From an uncultured Lachnospiraceae bacterium (GTDB taxonomy: Bacteria > Bacillota > Clostridia > Lachnospirales > Lachnospiraceae), in contig CAJUEX010000001.1 of assembly GCA_910585715.1 (NCBI GenBank), positions 62,001-126,000 of the forward strand: DNA of 64,000 bases, read 5' to 3'. Numbering within the stretch: position 1 is the first letter of the stretch; every line of letters begins with the position of its first letter. This document shows, in pieces, positions 1 to 8,133 of the stretch. Under the pieces are notes generated by a model. It was not told the DNA's origin. It was given only the letters and a program-made list of their open reading frames with translations, and made no database searches. The translations under genes were made by a program, and so were the position numbers.

Positions 1-627
1 TCCTGCCCTTTTTTCCAAATCCTGCAGGAATACAAGCAGCTCCTTTGGATACAAAAGCGTGTCAAACATAACCACGCCGTTTAGAAAATCCTCCTGTTCC
101 ACGCCTCCATAGGGCTTTGTCTCATAAAAACCGGAAACCTTTTTCACCCTTATCTGCTTATGCTCATCTATCGCCTTAAGAGCCTTCTCTATATATGCTC
201 TTTTGTCCCCCATATTGGAACCAAAAGCCACAAAGACTCTCTGCCAGCCCCGTTCTATAGTGACTGATACATTTTCAAAGGGCAGGGTAATGGGGGCATT
301 TGGCTTGCATATTTCCAGCTGCAGCCTTTCCACTAAAGGATAGCATTCAAAAATCTCCGCTGCCACCTGTTCCGCTGCCGTCTCTATTAATTTGTAGGTA
401 TGCTGACACATATGGCTGTGAATCCGTTCACAGACCTGCCCATAATCCACGGAGGCAGAAAGCTCGTCTGACAATCCGGCGCTTCTGGCGGATAAATACA
501 ATTTGGCATTTACATAAAAATTCTGCCCGTTTTCATTTTCTTCCGGAAATACCCCGTGATGGGCAAACACTTCCAGATTTGTAATTTTAATATAGTCCAT
601 AGCTTTTTCTTCGCCTTTCATAAGCAT
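1..627 (-). CDS. folBK: Dihydroneopterin aldolase / HPPK fusion (partial, C-terminus beyond window)
   Basis: Two consecutive folate enzymes appear in one reading frame. The first ~125 residues are FolB-like (DYIKITNLEVFAHHGVF near the start), which would cleave dihydroneopterin to 6-hydroxymethyl-dihydropterin. From about residue 130 the frame continues as HPPK (GSNMGDK, then YETKPYGGVEQEDFLN), which pyrophosphorylates that product with ATP. The frame runs off position 1, so the FolK C-terminus is not visible. I chose the ATG at 627 because it overlaps the folP stop as TGATG and follows an AAGAGGGG ribosome binding site; an internal ATG at 600 would also give a normal FolB start. It is the last visible gene of the folC-folE-HD-folP-folBK operon, and the overlap suggests translational coupling with folP. 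Confidence 0.92.
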   Translation of the reverse strand, partial: MLMKGEEKAMDYIKITNLEVFAHHGVFPEENENGQNFYVNAKLYLSARSAGLSDELSASVDYGQVCERIHSHMCQHTYKLIETAAEQVAAEIFECYPLVERLQLEICKPNAPITLPFENVSVTIERGWQRVFVAFGSNMGDKRAYIEKALKAIDEHKQIRVKKVSGFYETKPYGGVEQEDFLNGVVMFDTLLYPKELLVFLQDLEKRAG

Positions 628-1439
628 CACCCCTCTTTTCCAAGAATCGCCCTTGCCATCCTGACTGCACGGACATTTTCCTTTACATCATGAACTCTTA
701 TAATGGAGCAGCCCTTTATCACCCCAAACACAGTGGTCACCAGTGTACCCTCCAACCGCTCCTCCACCGGCAGATTCAACGTAAGCCCGATTACCGACTT
801 TCTCGATGTGCCAAGGAGAACGGGATATCCAAAGGCATGAAGCTCTTCCAGACAACGAAGGATTTCCAGATTATTCTCATAAGTCTTGCCAAAACCCACT
901 CCCGGGTCCAATATGATTTTCCCGTCATCAATTCCCGCTTCCTCTGCCAGCCTTACAGTTTCTGACAAATCCGTCAATACGTCCTTTAAATAATCGTTAT
1001 AGTCCGGCTCCTTTCTATTGTGCATAAGACAGCAGGGCATTTTGCTCTCTGCAATTATGCCTGCCAGCAGATTATCATGCTTAAGCCCCCATATATCATT
1101 AATCATATCCGCCCCTGCCGCAATTCCCGCTTTTGCCACATTTCCCTTATATGTATCCAGCGATACCGGAATATCAAATCTGGATTTGATTCCTTCAATA
1201 ACAGGTGTTACCCTTTCTATTTCTTCCTCATCCGGCACCACTGCATGGCCCGGTCTGGTAGACTCTCCGCCCACATCGATGATTGCCGCTCCGTCCCTTA
1301 TCATTTCTTCCACATGGAACAGGGCTTTATCCATTTCATTGAACCTTCCTCCATCTGAAAAAGAATCGGGCGTCACGTTTAAAATTCCCATTATGTACGT
1401 CTGATTTTTCAAGTCAAATTCTCTGTTTCCGATTTTCAT
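627..1439 (-). CDS. folP: Dihydropteroate synthase
   Basis: This 270-residue protein condenses 6-hydroxymethyl-dihydropterin pyrophosphate with p-aminobenzoate to give dihydropteroate; it is the sulfonamide target. The family's pterin and pABA loops are all visible: NVTPDSFSDGGR (21-32), DVGGESTRPG (55-64), DPGVGFGKT (178-186), GTSRKS (210-215) and RVHDV (248-252). Length is normal for bacterial FolP. The ATG at 1439 follows an AAAGGAG site. It lies between the HD-domain gene (79 nt gap) and folBK (4-nt overlap). Confidence 0.97.
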   Translation of the reverse strand: MKIGNREFDLKNQTYIMGILNVTPDSFSDGGRFNEMDKALFHVEEMIRDGAAIIDVGGESTRPGHAVVPDEEEIERVTPVIEGIKSRFDIPVSLDTYKGNVAKAGIAAGADMINDIWGLKHDNLLAGIIAESKMPCCLMHNRKEPDYNDYLKDVLTDLSETVRLAEEAGIDDGKIILDPGVGFGKTYENNLEILRCLEELHAFGYPVLLGTSRKSVIGLTLNLPVEERLEGTLVTTVFGVIKGCSIIRVHDVKENVRAVRMARAILGKEG

Positions 1440-1518
1440 GGATTCTTATTCTCCTTTTGCATGTACAATCTTTTTAGATACTTGCGCAACACCCTGCCGC
1501 TACACTCCTGCCCTTTTC

Positions 1519-2001
1519 CTACAAGAGTAATGTTTCATTTTTCTTTCCTTCCTTCCAGTCACACAACTGGTTCACCTCACAAAAATAACATTCCCGGCTG
1601 AGCTTATCCGCTCTGTAAAGAAGCCCTTTTAAATTTTTTTCTTCTTTTACCTGTTCATTTCTGTGATTCACAACAGCCTCGATAATCATATCCGTCTCAC
1701 TCCCGGAAAATCCTGCCGCTTTCAAAACAGGCGGAGCAAGCCTTCCGCTTTCAAGCGCATGGTCCCTTCCCGTTTCGTACTGGATATGCCTTCCAATATC
1801 ATGAACAAGAGCTGCTGCATAAACAAGCTCCTGAGGCACATCTATATTTTCCTTCAGCTTTATAATCATTGCCAGCCTTGCCACATTTAGAAAATGCACA
1901 TAATCATGCCTGCAAAAGGGCCTGTCCTTTTCCCATTCCCTGATTTTCCCGGTATACTCTTTATAAAGAGGATGATGGATAATTTTTTGAATCCGCTCCA
2001 T
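1519..2001 (-). CDS. HD-domain protein in the folate operon
   Basis: This 160-residue protein has the metal-binding pattern of HD-superfamily phosphohydrolases: HD at 32-33 in RHDYVHFLN and the signature VHDIG with H67-D68. The region around D80-H81 (GRDHALES) and the NHR motif near residue 112 fit further ligands. The C-terminal third has three cysteines. The family includes phosphatases, phosphodiesterases and nucleotidases, and the substrate cannot be read from sequence. Its position between folE and folP, with 14 nt to folE, suggests (inference) a phosphatase step in pterin metabolism, such as removing phosphate from dihydroneopterin triphosphate, for which no other gene is visible here. 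A general housekeeping HD hydrolase is the alternative. Confidence 0.85.
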   Translation of the reverse strand: MERIQKIIHHPLYKEYTGKIREWEKDRPFCRHDYVHFLNVARLAMIIKLKENIDVPQELVYAAALVHDIGRHIQYETGRDHALESGRLAPPVLKAAGFSGSETDMIIEAVVNHRNEQVKEEKNLKGLLYRADKLSRECYFCEVNQLCDWKEGKKNETLLL

Positions 2002-2015
2002 GTCCTTCTCCGCTC

Positions 2016-2573
2016 CTATAGCTTAAGCATTTGATAAAAGCTGTTTTGCAGCTTTTCATTGTTCTGAAACTCACCTTTTGTCACTACGGTTACTGTTTTA
2101 CTGCCGGGCTTTTTCACTCCCCGCATGGTCATGCACATGTGCTCCGCTTCTATGACTACCATAGCGCCCCTTGCTCCTAAATCCGCCATAAGCGCCTCTG
2201 CAATCTGCTCCGTCATCTGCTCCTGAAGCTGGGGCCGCTTTGCAAACACCTCAACCGTCCTTGCCAGCTTGCTTAAGCCCACTACCTTTCCAGCGGGAAT
2301 ATAGGCCACATGGGCTTTCCCGTAAAAAGGCATAAAATGGTGCTCGCACATGGAATAAAATACAATGTCCTTTTCCAGTACCATTTCATTGTTTTTGGCA
2401 TGAAAGGTTTTGGATAAATGGGTTTTGGGCGTCTCCTCCATGCCTGCAAAAATCTCTTCATACATTCTGGCAATGCGCGCCGGCGTTTCCGCAAGCCCTT
2501 CCCTGTTTACATCCTCGCCGATTCCTTCTAATAGGAGACGCACTCCTTCTTCAATCTTTTTTTTATCTACCAT
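2016..2573 (-). CDS. folE: GTP cyclohydrolase I
   Basis: This enzyme opens GTP to dihydroneopterin triphosphate, the first step of folate synthesis. The protein is 185 residues from the ATG at 2573, which follows CAGGAG with an 8-nt spacer; a GTG 9 nt further upstream is not supported by spacing. The zinc ligands are visible: C76 and H78 in SMCEHHF, and C147 in HMCMTMRG. GKVVGLSKLAR is the family signature. It is the second gene of the folate operon, 38 nt after folC. It is a canonical FolE1 (COG0302), not the FolE2 type. Confidence 0.97.
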   Translation of the reverse strand: MVDKKKIEEGVRLLLEGIGEDVNREGLAETPARIARMYEEIFAGMEETPKTHLSKTFHAKNNEMVLEKDIVFYSMCEHHFMPFYGKAHVAYIPAGKVVGLSKLARTVEVFAKRPQLQEQMTEQIAEALMADLGARGAMVVIEAEHMCMTMRGVKKPGSKTVTVVTKGEFQNNEKLQNSFYQMLKL

Positions 2574-2611
2574 GAAAATCACTCCTGCTGTATTGAATTT
2601 CTTTTTACTCC

Positions 2612-3970
2612 CTATTTGTTCCTGTCAGGAATCTTCTGCCCGGGTTCCTGCTGTTTTCCGTGACAATCCTTTCGGATCTCCTTTTTATGCTCCAGTATGG
2701 TTATCAGTTCTCCTAGAAAGGAAAGGGAGCCAAAAGCTGCAATCACTGTGTCCTTGTCCTTTTCCGCCATTAAAAGGCTAAGCTCCACAGCCTCCTCCAG
2801 GCTGTCAAGGGCAGTTACATTCTTATGGTATTTTGCCGCTTCCTTTGCCAGTTCATAAGCCTCCAATGCACGTTCATTGCGGGGAGGCTTTATAGTTAAA
2901 ATACTGTCAGCCAGAAAACAGGTGTTCTCAATTATCTTTCCGTATTCTTTATCCCTGAGCACTCCCATTATATAGATAATCTTCCTGTTTGTAAAATAAA
3001 AGGACAAAGAATCCGCCAGTTTTTTGGCACCGTCCTCATTGTGGGCGCCATCCACGATAAATAAGGGCTTTTGGCTTATGACAGAAAACCTTCCCGTCCA
3101 GACGGCTTCTGACATGCCCTCGTACACTGCCCGGTCCTTTATAAGGTATCCTGCCTGCTTTAGTGCCCTGATGACTTCTATTGCGGTCACTGCATTTTCT
3201 ATCTGGTAGGTGCCTGCCATGGATATTTCAATTTTTTTATATTCTTTATAAGAAAAGCTCTGCTTTTTTATGCCATGTTTTACAGCCTCCGCCCTGGAAA
3301 CGTCCGCTGAAAAAAGCTCCGCACCTTTGCTCTTACACGCTTCTTCCAAAACCTTCCTGACAGATGGCTCCTGACGGGAAGTGACTGCCAGACAGCCTTT
3401 TTTTATAATTCCAGCCTTCTTTTTCGCAATTTCTTCCAGGTCGTCCCCCAGAAAACCCATATGGTCTCTGCTGATGGAAGTAAGAACTGCCACCACCGTG
3501 TTTTCTATCACATTGGTGGCATCGGTAATGCCTCCAAGCCCGGTTTCCAGCACTACCATATCACAGCCCTTTTCCTTAAAATACAAAAACCCCATGGCTG
3601 TTTCCATCTCAAATATGGTGGGATGGGGCAGTCCCTCCTCTGCCATGGCATCACATGCCTCCTTTATCCTGCCCATATAAGCGCCAAGCGCCTGCTTGGA
3701 AATCATCCTTCCGTTTATCTGGATGCGTTCCCTATAGTCGAAAATGGTAGGGGAAATATAGCGCCCCACCTTGTACCCTGCCTTTGTAAGCACAGTGGAT
3801 ACAAATGCCAGTACGGAGCCTTTCCCGTTGGTACCTGCAATGTGGATGAATTTTAAATCCTTTTGGGGATTGCCAAGCCTTTTGCAAAGCTCAGCAACAT
3901 TTTCAAGTCCCAGCACGCTGCCATATGCCTGCACTTCTTCTATGTAAGCAACTGCTTCTTTGTAATTCAT
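2612..3970 (-). CDS. folC: Folylpolyglutamate synthase / dihydrofolate synthase
   Basis: FolC adds glutamate to dihydropteroate and to tetrahydrofolates, using ATP, in the cytoplasm. It belongs to the Mur ligase family. The 452-residue protein has the P-loop GTNGKGS at 46-52, TGLGGITDATN near 145, SRDHMGFLG near 170 and DGAHN near 310. A charged, basic tail (HGKQQEPGQKIPDRNK) extends past the usual end. It is the first gene of the operon. The upstream region contains a small inverted repeat (4010-4042) in the leader. Confidence 0.96.
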   Translation of the reverse strand: MNYKEAVAYIEEVQAYGSVLGLENVAELCKRLGNPQKDLKFIHIAGTNGKGSVLAFVSTVLTKAGYKVGRYISPTIFDYRERIQINGRMISKQALGAYMGRIKEACDAMAEEGLPHPTIFEMETAMGFLYFKEKGCDMVVLETGLGGITDATNVIENTVVAVLTSISRDHMGFLGDDLEEIAKKKAGIIKKGCLAVTSRQEPSVRKVLEEACKSKGAELFSADVSRAEAVKHGIKKQSFSYKEYKKIEISMAGTYQIENAVTAIEVIRALKQAGYLIKDRAVYEGMSEAVWTGRFSVISQKPLFIVDGAHNEDGAKKLADSLSFYFTNRKIIYIMGVLRDKEYGKIIENTCFLADSILTIKPPRNERALEAYELAKEAAKYHKNVTALDSLEEAVELSLLMAEKDKDTVIAAFGSLSFLGELITILEHKKEIRKDCHGKQQEPGQKIPDRNK

Positions 3971-4009
3971 AAACGAAAGTCTTCCTTTCCAACAACTCTT
4001 CTGTTTTAA

Positions 4010-4042
4010 TAACAGTTCCGCCAGCTGCTGTCTGAACTGTTA
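4010..4042. repeat. Short inverted repeat, possible relic of the palindromic element
   Basis: TAACAGTTC and GAACTGTTA form 9-bp arms around a 15-nt loop. The right end CTGAACTGTTAC is identical to the outer end of the larger palindromic elements at 8665-8888 and 58979-59105. It sits in the folC leader on the minus strand. It may be a decayed or minimal copy of that element, or an unrelated leader hairpin. Confidence 0.45.
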
Positions 4043-4218
4043 CCCGTTTTATTCTTTCCTATCATATACCATTTTTTCTGCCCTTGCCATAGCAATTTAG
4101 GAATTTTAAATGATTATGCTACAAGACTTTTTGTTCATGCCAAGAAAATATTCCTGATTATTTCTCATGGAATACTATTTTTTGAAAATTAAATTGTAGT
4201 AGAAAAAGGAGAATGATT

Positions 4219-4867
4219 ATGCAAAAAGCAATGAAACTATTTAATGGTACTGAAGCAATTGCATTATTTGAACAGGGTGAAATAATTGATACAGTCATAG
4301 CAAATCTGTCAAATGGCAGTTCAGACGACCAAAAAGTTACTGAAAGAATACGGGCAATCGAGGACGGCATTTGTTATATGCTCAGTGTGGAATGGCTGCG
4401 CCTCATTCATACGAATCAGAATGGCTGGGATAAATTCTGCCTCCATCCAAGAAATAACGAGGGTAAAATTACTCTGACCCCTTCCGAGCTTGCATATTAT
4501 ACGCAAATAGCCAATAATTTTTTTGAATATACAGAATTATTGGATGGCGATTCCAGACGCATCTTACAGAAAACCATTTTAGAAAAAAAATCAGATAACT
4601 GCTCTAATTTTGAAATTGACTTCTTTAAAGAACAGCATGAATAACTATTTTACCAGTCATACCAATTCCAAGCTCCTTAACGGTCTGTTTGGACTTAATG
4701 GAGCTGATTATTTCGGACACGAAACTGCCATGTTCCGTAATGCCGGAAATTGCTATTTCTTTGATCCTAATTACGGTATTTTCAGAATTACAAATATAGA
4801 CTCATTTTTAGAAGACTTTTGGAGCACTTATCATATTCAAAAAGTGGAAATAACAGAATTAAGCTGA
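4219..4867 (+). pseudogene. YopT/C58-like papain-fold cysteine protease, split by a frameshift
   Basis: Two adjacent frames carry the two halves of a C58 (YopT-type) protease. The first frame (ATG 4219, AGGAG site 7 nt upstream, stop at 4644) contains GICYMLSVEWL with the nucleophile candidate C52. The second frame (open from 4583, stop at 4867) contains GHETAMF and FFDPNYG, giving the histidine and aspartate 15 residues apart, close to the 16-residue spacing of YopT. A single +1 shift anywhere between the A8 run at 4583-4590 and about 4642 joins them into one protein of about 215 residues. The shift could be a disabling mutation, a sequencing error in the A run, or a programmed or phase-variable slip. 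No signal peptide is seen. The triad assignment is by family resemblance. Confidence 0.75.
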
Positions 4868-4966
4868 GCAGGTTTTTAAAAATCCGTGCCGCCTCTTCTC
4901 ATTTATCCATCTGAATTTTTTATGAAATCAGGTATATTTTAAATAAAACCGCCCAATACTATCCAT

Positions 4967-5353
4967 ATGATAAAAAAATTCATAGAATGCGGCACGGTGG
5001 GCTGGTGCCTGGAAATCATATTTACAGCCACATCAAATATGAAAGGTTCCGATAAACGTTTAAAAGGGAACACTTCCCTTTGGATGTTCCCCATATACGG
5101 AATGGCAGTATTTCTAATGCCTATTTCCAGACTTCTGAAAGGAAAGCCCTTCTTACTGCGCGGCAGTATTTATACCTTTTGTATTTTTTTAACTGAATTC
5201 ATCACGGGCAAGTTTCTGAAAAAGAACGATTTGTGCCCATGGAATTACGAACACTCTCCTTATAATATTGATGGTGTCATTCGTTTAGACTATGCCCCCT
5301 ATTGGTTTGGAACCGGTCTTTTATACGAATACATCCTGAATCGTAATTCCTAA
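4967..5353 (+). CDS. CmpB-family (PF06541-like) membrane protein
   Basis: A 128-residue integral membrane protein. It resembles the 'putative ABC-transporter type IV' (CmpB/DUF1113) family common in Clostridia: the N-terminal GWCLEIIFT, WMFPIYG near 43, then CPWNYEHSPYNIDGVIRLDY and a closing W-F-GLLYEYI helix. About four membrane segments can be drawn (roughly 5-22, 40-58, 65-85, 108-124). The family name does not prove transport, and no ATPase partner is adjacent. The ATG at 4967 has no clear Shine-Dalgarno, so the start is less certain. A strong terminator follows immediately. Confidence 0.75.
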   Translation: MIKKFIECGTVGWCLEIIFTATSNMKGSDKRLKGNTSLWMFPIYGMAVFLMPISRLLKGKPFLLRGSIYTFCIFLTEFITGKFLKKNDLCPWNYEHSPYNIDGVIRLDYAPYWFGTGLLYEYILNRNS

Positions 5354-5369
5354 TATCCTCCCTGAAAAA

Positions 5370-5395
5370 GGCGGCTGTCTACAGCCGCCTTTTTT
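5370..5395 (+). terminator. Rho-independent terminator after the CmpB-like gene
   Basis: GGCGGCTGT (5370-5378) pairs with ACAGCCGCC (5381-5389), followed by a run of six T. It lies 17 nt past the stop codon of the preceding gene. Confidence 0.85.
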
Positions 5396-5441
5396 GAGAG
5401 TTTAGTCAATTCTGTTATTGTACCGCATTTGAAGATGGAAT

Positions 5442-5579
5442 CTAAAAATAGTCCCCCTCGTTTTTTTCAAATAAACCGTTACTGTTGAAATCATCCGCCA
5501 TCTCTTTTACTACTCTATATCCATCAACAAATGCAGCCATAAAAATAAAAAATCGAATCCCGTTTCTTTTTTCTTTCAT
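5442..5579 (-). CDS. Small hypothetical protein, 45 residues
   Basis: The ATG at 5579 is preceded by a GAGGGGG site about 11 nt upstream. The frame encodes 45 residues: a basic start (MKEKRNGIRFF), a short hydrophobic stretch (FIFMAAFV) and an acidic C-terminus (DDFNSNG, EKNEGDYF). It is divergent from the XRE regulator that begins 80 nt away, a layout typical of a regulator and its small target. I do not recognise the family. The short length makes a chance frame possible. Confidence 0.4.
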   Translation of the reverse strand: MKEKRNGIRFFIFMAAFVDGYRVVKEMADDFNSNGLFEKNEGDYF

Positions 5580-5608
5580 ATCGTATTCTACCCCCTCTTT
5601 TTCTTTTG

Positions 5609-5617
5609 TGGTATAAT
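5609..5617 (+). promoter_or_regulatory. Extended -10 promoter of the XRE regulator
   Basis: TGG-TATAAT forms an extended -10 at 5609-5617, about 42 nt before the ATG at 5660. No good -35 is visible, which is usual for extended -10 promoters. Confidence 0.6.
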
Positions 5618-5659
5618 TATCTTTGAATCATATTCTACACTACAGGGGGGATAAAATAC

Positions 5660-6154
5660 ATGGGCAAAAAAGCCACGAAAGCTGCCGATAATGTATTTTG
5701 TATTGCACGTTATCAGGCTGCCAAAGAAAATACTATCTTTAACAGCAGGGAAACTGCTGCCGAGTCAATTGGAATAGACCGCACCAGACTGGCCAGAATT
5801 GAACTTGGCACGGTAATACCCTACCCGGAGGAAGTCCTTACTTTATCAAAAGCCTATCGCATGCCGGAACTCTGCAACCAGTATTGTGCCAGAAAATGTC
5901 CTATAGGCAGGCTGACCATTCAGGAAGTGAATATTACGGAATTCGACAGGCTGATTCTGAAAGTGCTTGGCTCCACCACCAATATTAATGATCTTAGGCG
6001 CAGCCTGATTAAAATCGCTGCAGACGGCATTATTGATGATTCTGAAAAACCGGAATTCCATGCGGTTTTGGAATCACTGGAGCGCATTTCCGAAAATGCC
6101 CAGGCGTTGAAGCTGTGGGCAATGAAATATCTGGACGAATATGAATCAGAATAA
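5660..6154 (+). CDS. XRE-family helix-turn-helix regulator
   Basis: A 164-residue cytoplasmic DNA-binding protein. Residues about 15-65 fit an XRE/Cro helix-turn-helix (SRETAAESIGIDRTRLARIE, then PYPEEVLTLSKAYRMPEL). A cysteine group follows (CNQYCARKCPIG), and the C-terminal half is helical and acidic, probably for dimerisation. The ATG follows AGGGGGGAT. It is divergent to a small ORF (5442-5579) and may regulate it or itself. The downstream hairpin at 6165 serves both this gene and the convergent PH-domain gene. The cysteines could bind a metal or sense redox state, but nothing in sequence proves this. Confidence 0.88.
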   Translation: MGKKATKAADNVFCIARYQAAKENTIFNSRETAAESIGIDRTRLARIELGTVIPYPEEVLTLSKAYRMPELCNQYCARKCPIGRLTIQEVNITEFDRLILKVLGSTTNINDLRRSLIKIAADGIIDDSEKPEFHAVLESLERISENAQALKLWAMKYLDEYESE

Positions 6155-6164
6155 TAAAAGTGCC

Positions 6165-6213
6165 AAAATGCCCTGCATAGTCAGAAATTTTTCTGTTCTA
6201 TGCAGGGCATTTT
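6165..6213. terminator. Bidirectional terminator, 16-bp stem
   Basis: AAAATGCCCTGCATAG (6165-6180) pairs perfectly with 6198-6213; the A/T ends supply T runs on both strands. It separates the convergent XRE and PH-domain genes. Confidence 0.9.
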
Positions 6214-6222
6214 GTCCATATC

Positions 6223-6588
6223 TTAATCCAAATCGTCTGCTGCAGTGCTGCCGATATCCAAAGTATTAAGCGTCCGCCTTTTCATCCTTGCTTTTTCGGA
6301 AGCCTCTAAAATAAAGTCCTTTACTGCCCTTGCATTTTTAATATGTACCAGGCACAGCTTCTGATGGGTACTGTCTCCGGTAAAACATACCACCGTGCCA
6401 AGCCCGAATATTCTCTCAAGCAGGGTCGTTTCCAATTGTACATCCTGAACTTTATACATATAGCAATCATCTTCAATGGTCTTAAGAAAACCTGCCTTTA
6501 TGTTTATCATATCCTCTTTTATGGTATATTGGGTAAATGTCCAGGGCAGTCCGAAAAACAAAATTCTTTTTCTTTCTGAAAATTCCAT
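6223..6588 (-). CDS. Bacterial PH-like domain protein
   Basis: A 121-residue protein whose core (LFFGLPWTFTQYTIKEDMI, then GFLKTIEDDCYMYKVQDVQLE, LLERIFGLGTVVCFTGD and ARAVKDFILEA) matches the bPH_2 (PF03703) fold: a beta barrel in which 'Y.I..d.i....G.....' is followed by the r-D-i sequence and a family-typical FGLGTV strand. It lacks the two membrane helices of YdbS/YdbT proteins, so it is probably a soluble, stand-alone domain. Its role is unknown. The ATG follows AGGAG. A weak extended -10 (TGT-TATACT, minus strand, 6647-6652) may be its promoter. Confidence 0.82.
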   Translation of the reverse strand: MEFSERKRILFFGLPWTFTQYTIKEDMINIKAGFLKTIEDDCYMYKVQDVQLETTLLERIFGLGTVVCFTGDSTHQKLCLVHIKNARAVKDFILEASEKARMKRRTLNTLDIGSTAADDLD

Positions 6589-6912
6589 GCGCTTTCTCCT
6601 CTTTCTTTTTCCTGCATATAGATAATTGCATATTCTGTTATGGATTAGTATAACATTTTTTCTTATAAAATACTACATGGACATTTTCTGCACTATGTAA
6701 ATATCAATGTTCCGGTTCTCAGCTTTTCCAAGCGGGAATTGGAATGGCTAAGGACCGGACTGTTGCTCAAAATAACCGGATTTTCAACAAAACACTTTAT
6801 AAATACCTTTCTTTCCGTTATAATTTACATATACCGATTAGATTATATATATTATATGTGTGTTTTATCTGATTAACCCAAACGCACTATTACCTGAAAG
6901 GCTTTTTTAATT
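6589..6912. other. Intergenic region between divergent genes
   Basis: About 320 nt without a coding frame I can support. It holds a possible minus-strand -10 (6647-6652) for the PH-domain gene. On the plus strand, TTTATA-17-TATAAT with the -10 at 6815-6820 could serve the 7TM gene. Nothing else is evident. Confidence 0.5.
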
Positions 6913-8133
6913 ATGAAGAAAAAAACCGGCAGAATAATAGTAAACTTTATTTTCATATTATTTATTGTGATTTTCTATTTTACAATCAAGACTAAAATCG
7001 GAAATATGACAGACCAGACACAGGTGTCTTTGTCAAGCCATTGGAGCATTACTATAAATGGAGTTCAACAGGAAGGGACTGATTTATCCAAAACATCTTT
7101 TCCAGTTACCAATATAGGGGACCATGTGGAATTGTCCACTACACTTCCTGCCATATCCATCCGGCATCCAATGCTTCAGCTGAAAGTATACCATTCCATG
7201 GTCTTTGCATATGTAGACGGTATGGAAATATACAGCTACGGCACAAGACTTCATCAAAGCGGCGCCATGGTCGGAAGCGGATATCATTGGATATCCCTGC
7301 CGGAAGCCTGCTCCGGGAAAGAATTAAAGATTTGTTTTGATGTGACAGAGGACAATGCCTTTTCTTCCATAGAAGATATTTTCATTATAGAAGAAAAATA
7401 TATTACCATAAACTTTCTTCTCAAAAATATTACAGAAGTGATTATCGGCATATTTTTATTCTCCTTTGGGATTTTACTTTCAGGAGTTGTTTTGTTTTTG
7501 GGCAAATCCGGCAAGGAATACCGGATTTTGTTATGGATTGCCGTCTTTTCCGTTACGGTAGCTTTATGGATGATGGGCAATACAAGCATTTTGCAGCTGG
7601 TCTGCGGCAACTTGAACACCCTTGCTTATTATGAATATTTGTCCCTGTACTTTGCCCCAATCCCCATGCTATTATTCGTATTGGATGCCTTTGACCATAA
7701 ACGCACCAAGAAGGCTGTCTCTATTTTTACAGGCATTATGATTGCATTCAACGGCATTGTGATTGTATTAAATGAATACAATACATGTCATTTTCCAAAG
7801 GTACTGCCCATTTTCCATAGTCTTGGTTTTTGCGCAATAGCGCTTACAACCTTCTCCATTCTGCTCACCTGGAAGCATAGGAATAAAAAATCCGACCATA
7901 TGCTGTTACAGGGATTCGGCATTATGGTTGTTTTCTTATTTGCCGATACTTTAAGATTCAATATAGATAAATATGTGCATCCTAAAAACATAAATCTTTC
8001 CAGCAGCATTTTGCCCATCGGCGTACTTATCTTCATTATAGCAATGATTGCAAGTTATATTTACCGGCTGGTACAATTATTTTACGAAAGCAAGCTTTTT
8101 CACCCGGCATCCATGCAGAGCCGGATGCTGTAA
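6913..8133 (+). CDS. 7TM-DISM-like sensor protein, probably truncated
   Basis: This 406-residue protein has an N-terminal membrane anchor (9-27), an extracellular beta-rich domain (about 35-160, with YVDGMEIYSYG and GSGYHWISLP), and seven hydrophobic helices between about 170 and 395. This is the layout of 7TMR-DISM receptors, which normally continue into a GGDEF, kinase or other output domain. Here the frame ends soon after the last helix (RLVQLFYESKLFHPASMQSRML). The last ~11 codons overlap the 3' end of an Rpn-nuclease remnant on the other strand. The output domain has therefore probably been lost by rearrangement. As it stands the protein could bind ligand but has no visible signalling output. 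The RBS is weak (AAAGG). Confidence 0.78.
   Translation: MKKKTGRIIVNFIFILFIVIFYFTIKTKIGNMTDQTQVSLSSHWSITINGVQQEGTDLSKTSFPVTNIGDHVELSTTLPAISIRHPMLQLKVYHSMVFAYVDGMEIYSYGTRLHQSGAMVGSGYHWISLPEACSGKELKICFDVTEDNAFSSIEDIFIIEEKYITINFLLKNITEVIIGIFLFSFGILLSGVVLFLGKSGKEYRILLWIAVFSVTVALWMMGNTSILQLVCGNLNTLAYYEYLSLYFAPIPMLLFVLDAFDHKRTKKAVSIFTGIMIAFNGIVIVLNEYNTCHFPKVLPIFHSLGFCAIALTTFSILLTWKHRNKKSDHMLLQGFGIMVVFLFADTLRFNIDKYVHPKNINLSSSILPIGVLIFIIAMIASYIYRLVQLFYESKLFHPASMQSRML

Noticed and set aside
690..1404. Overlapping plus-strand frames opposite folP
   Set aside because: Antisense shadows of an unmistakable folP.
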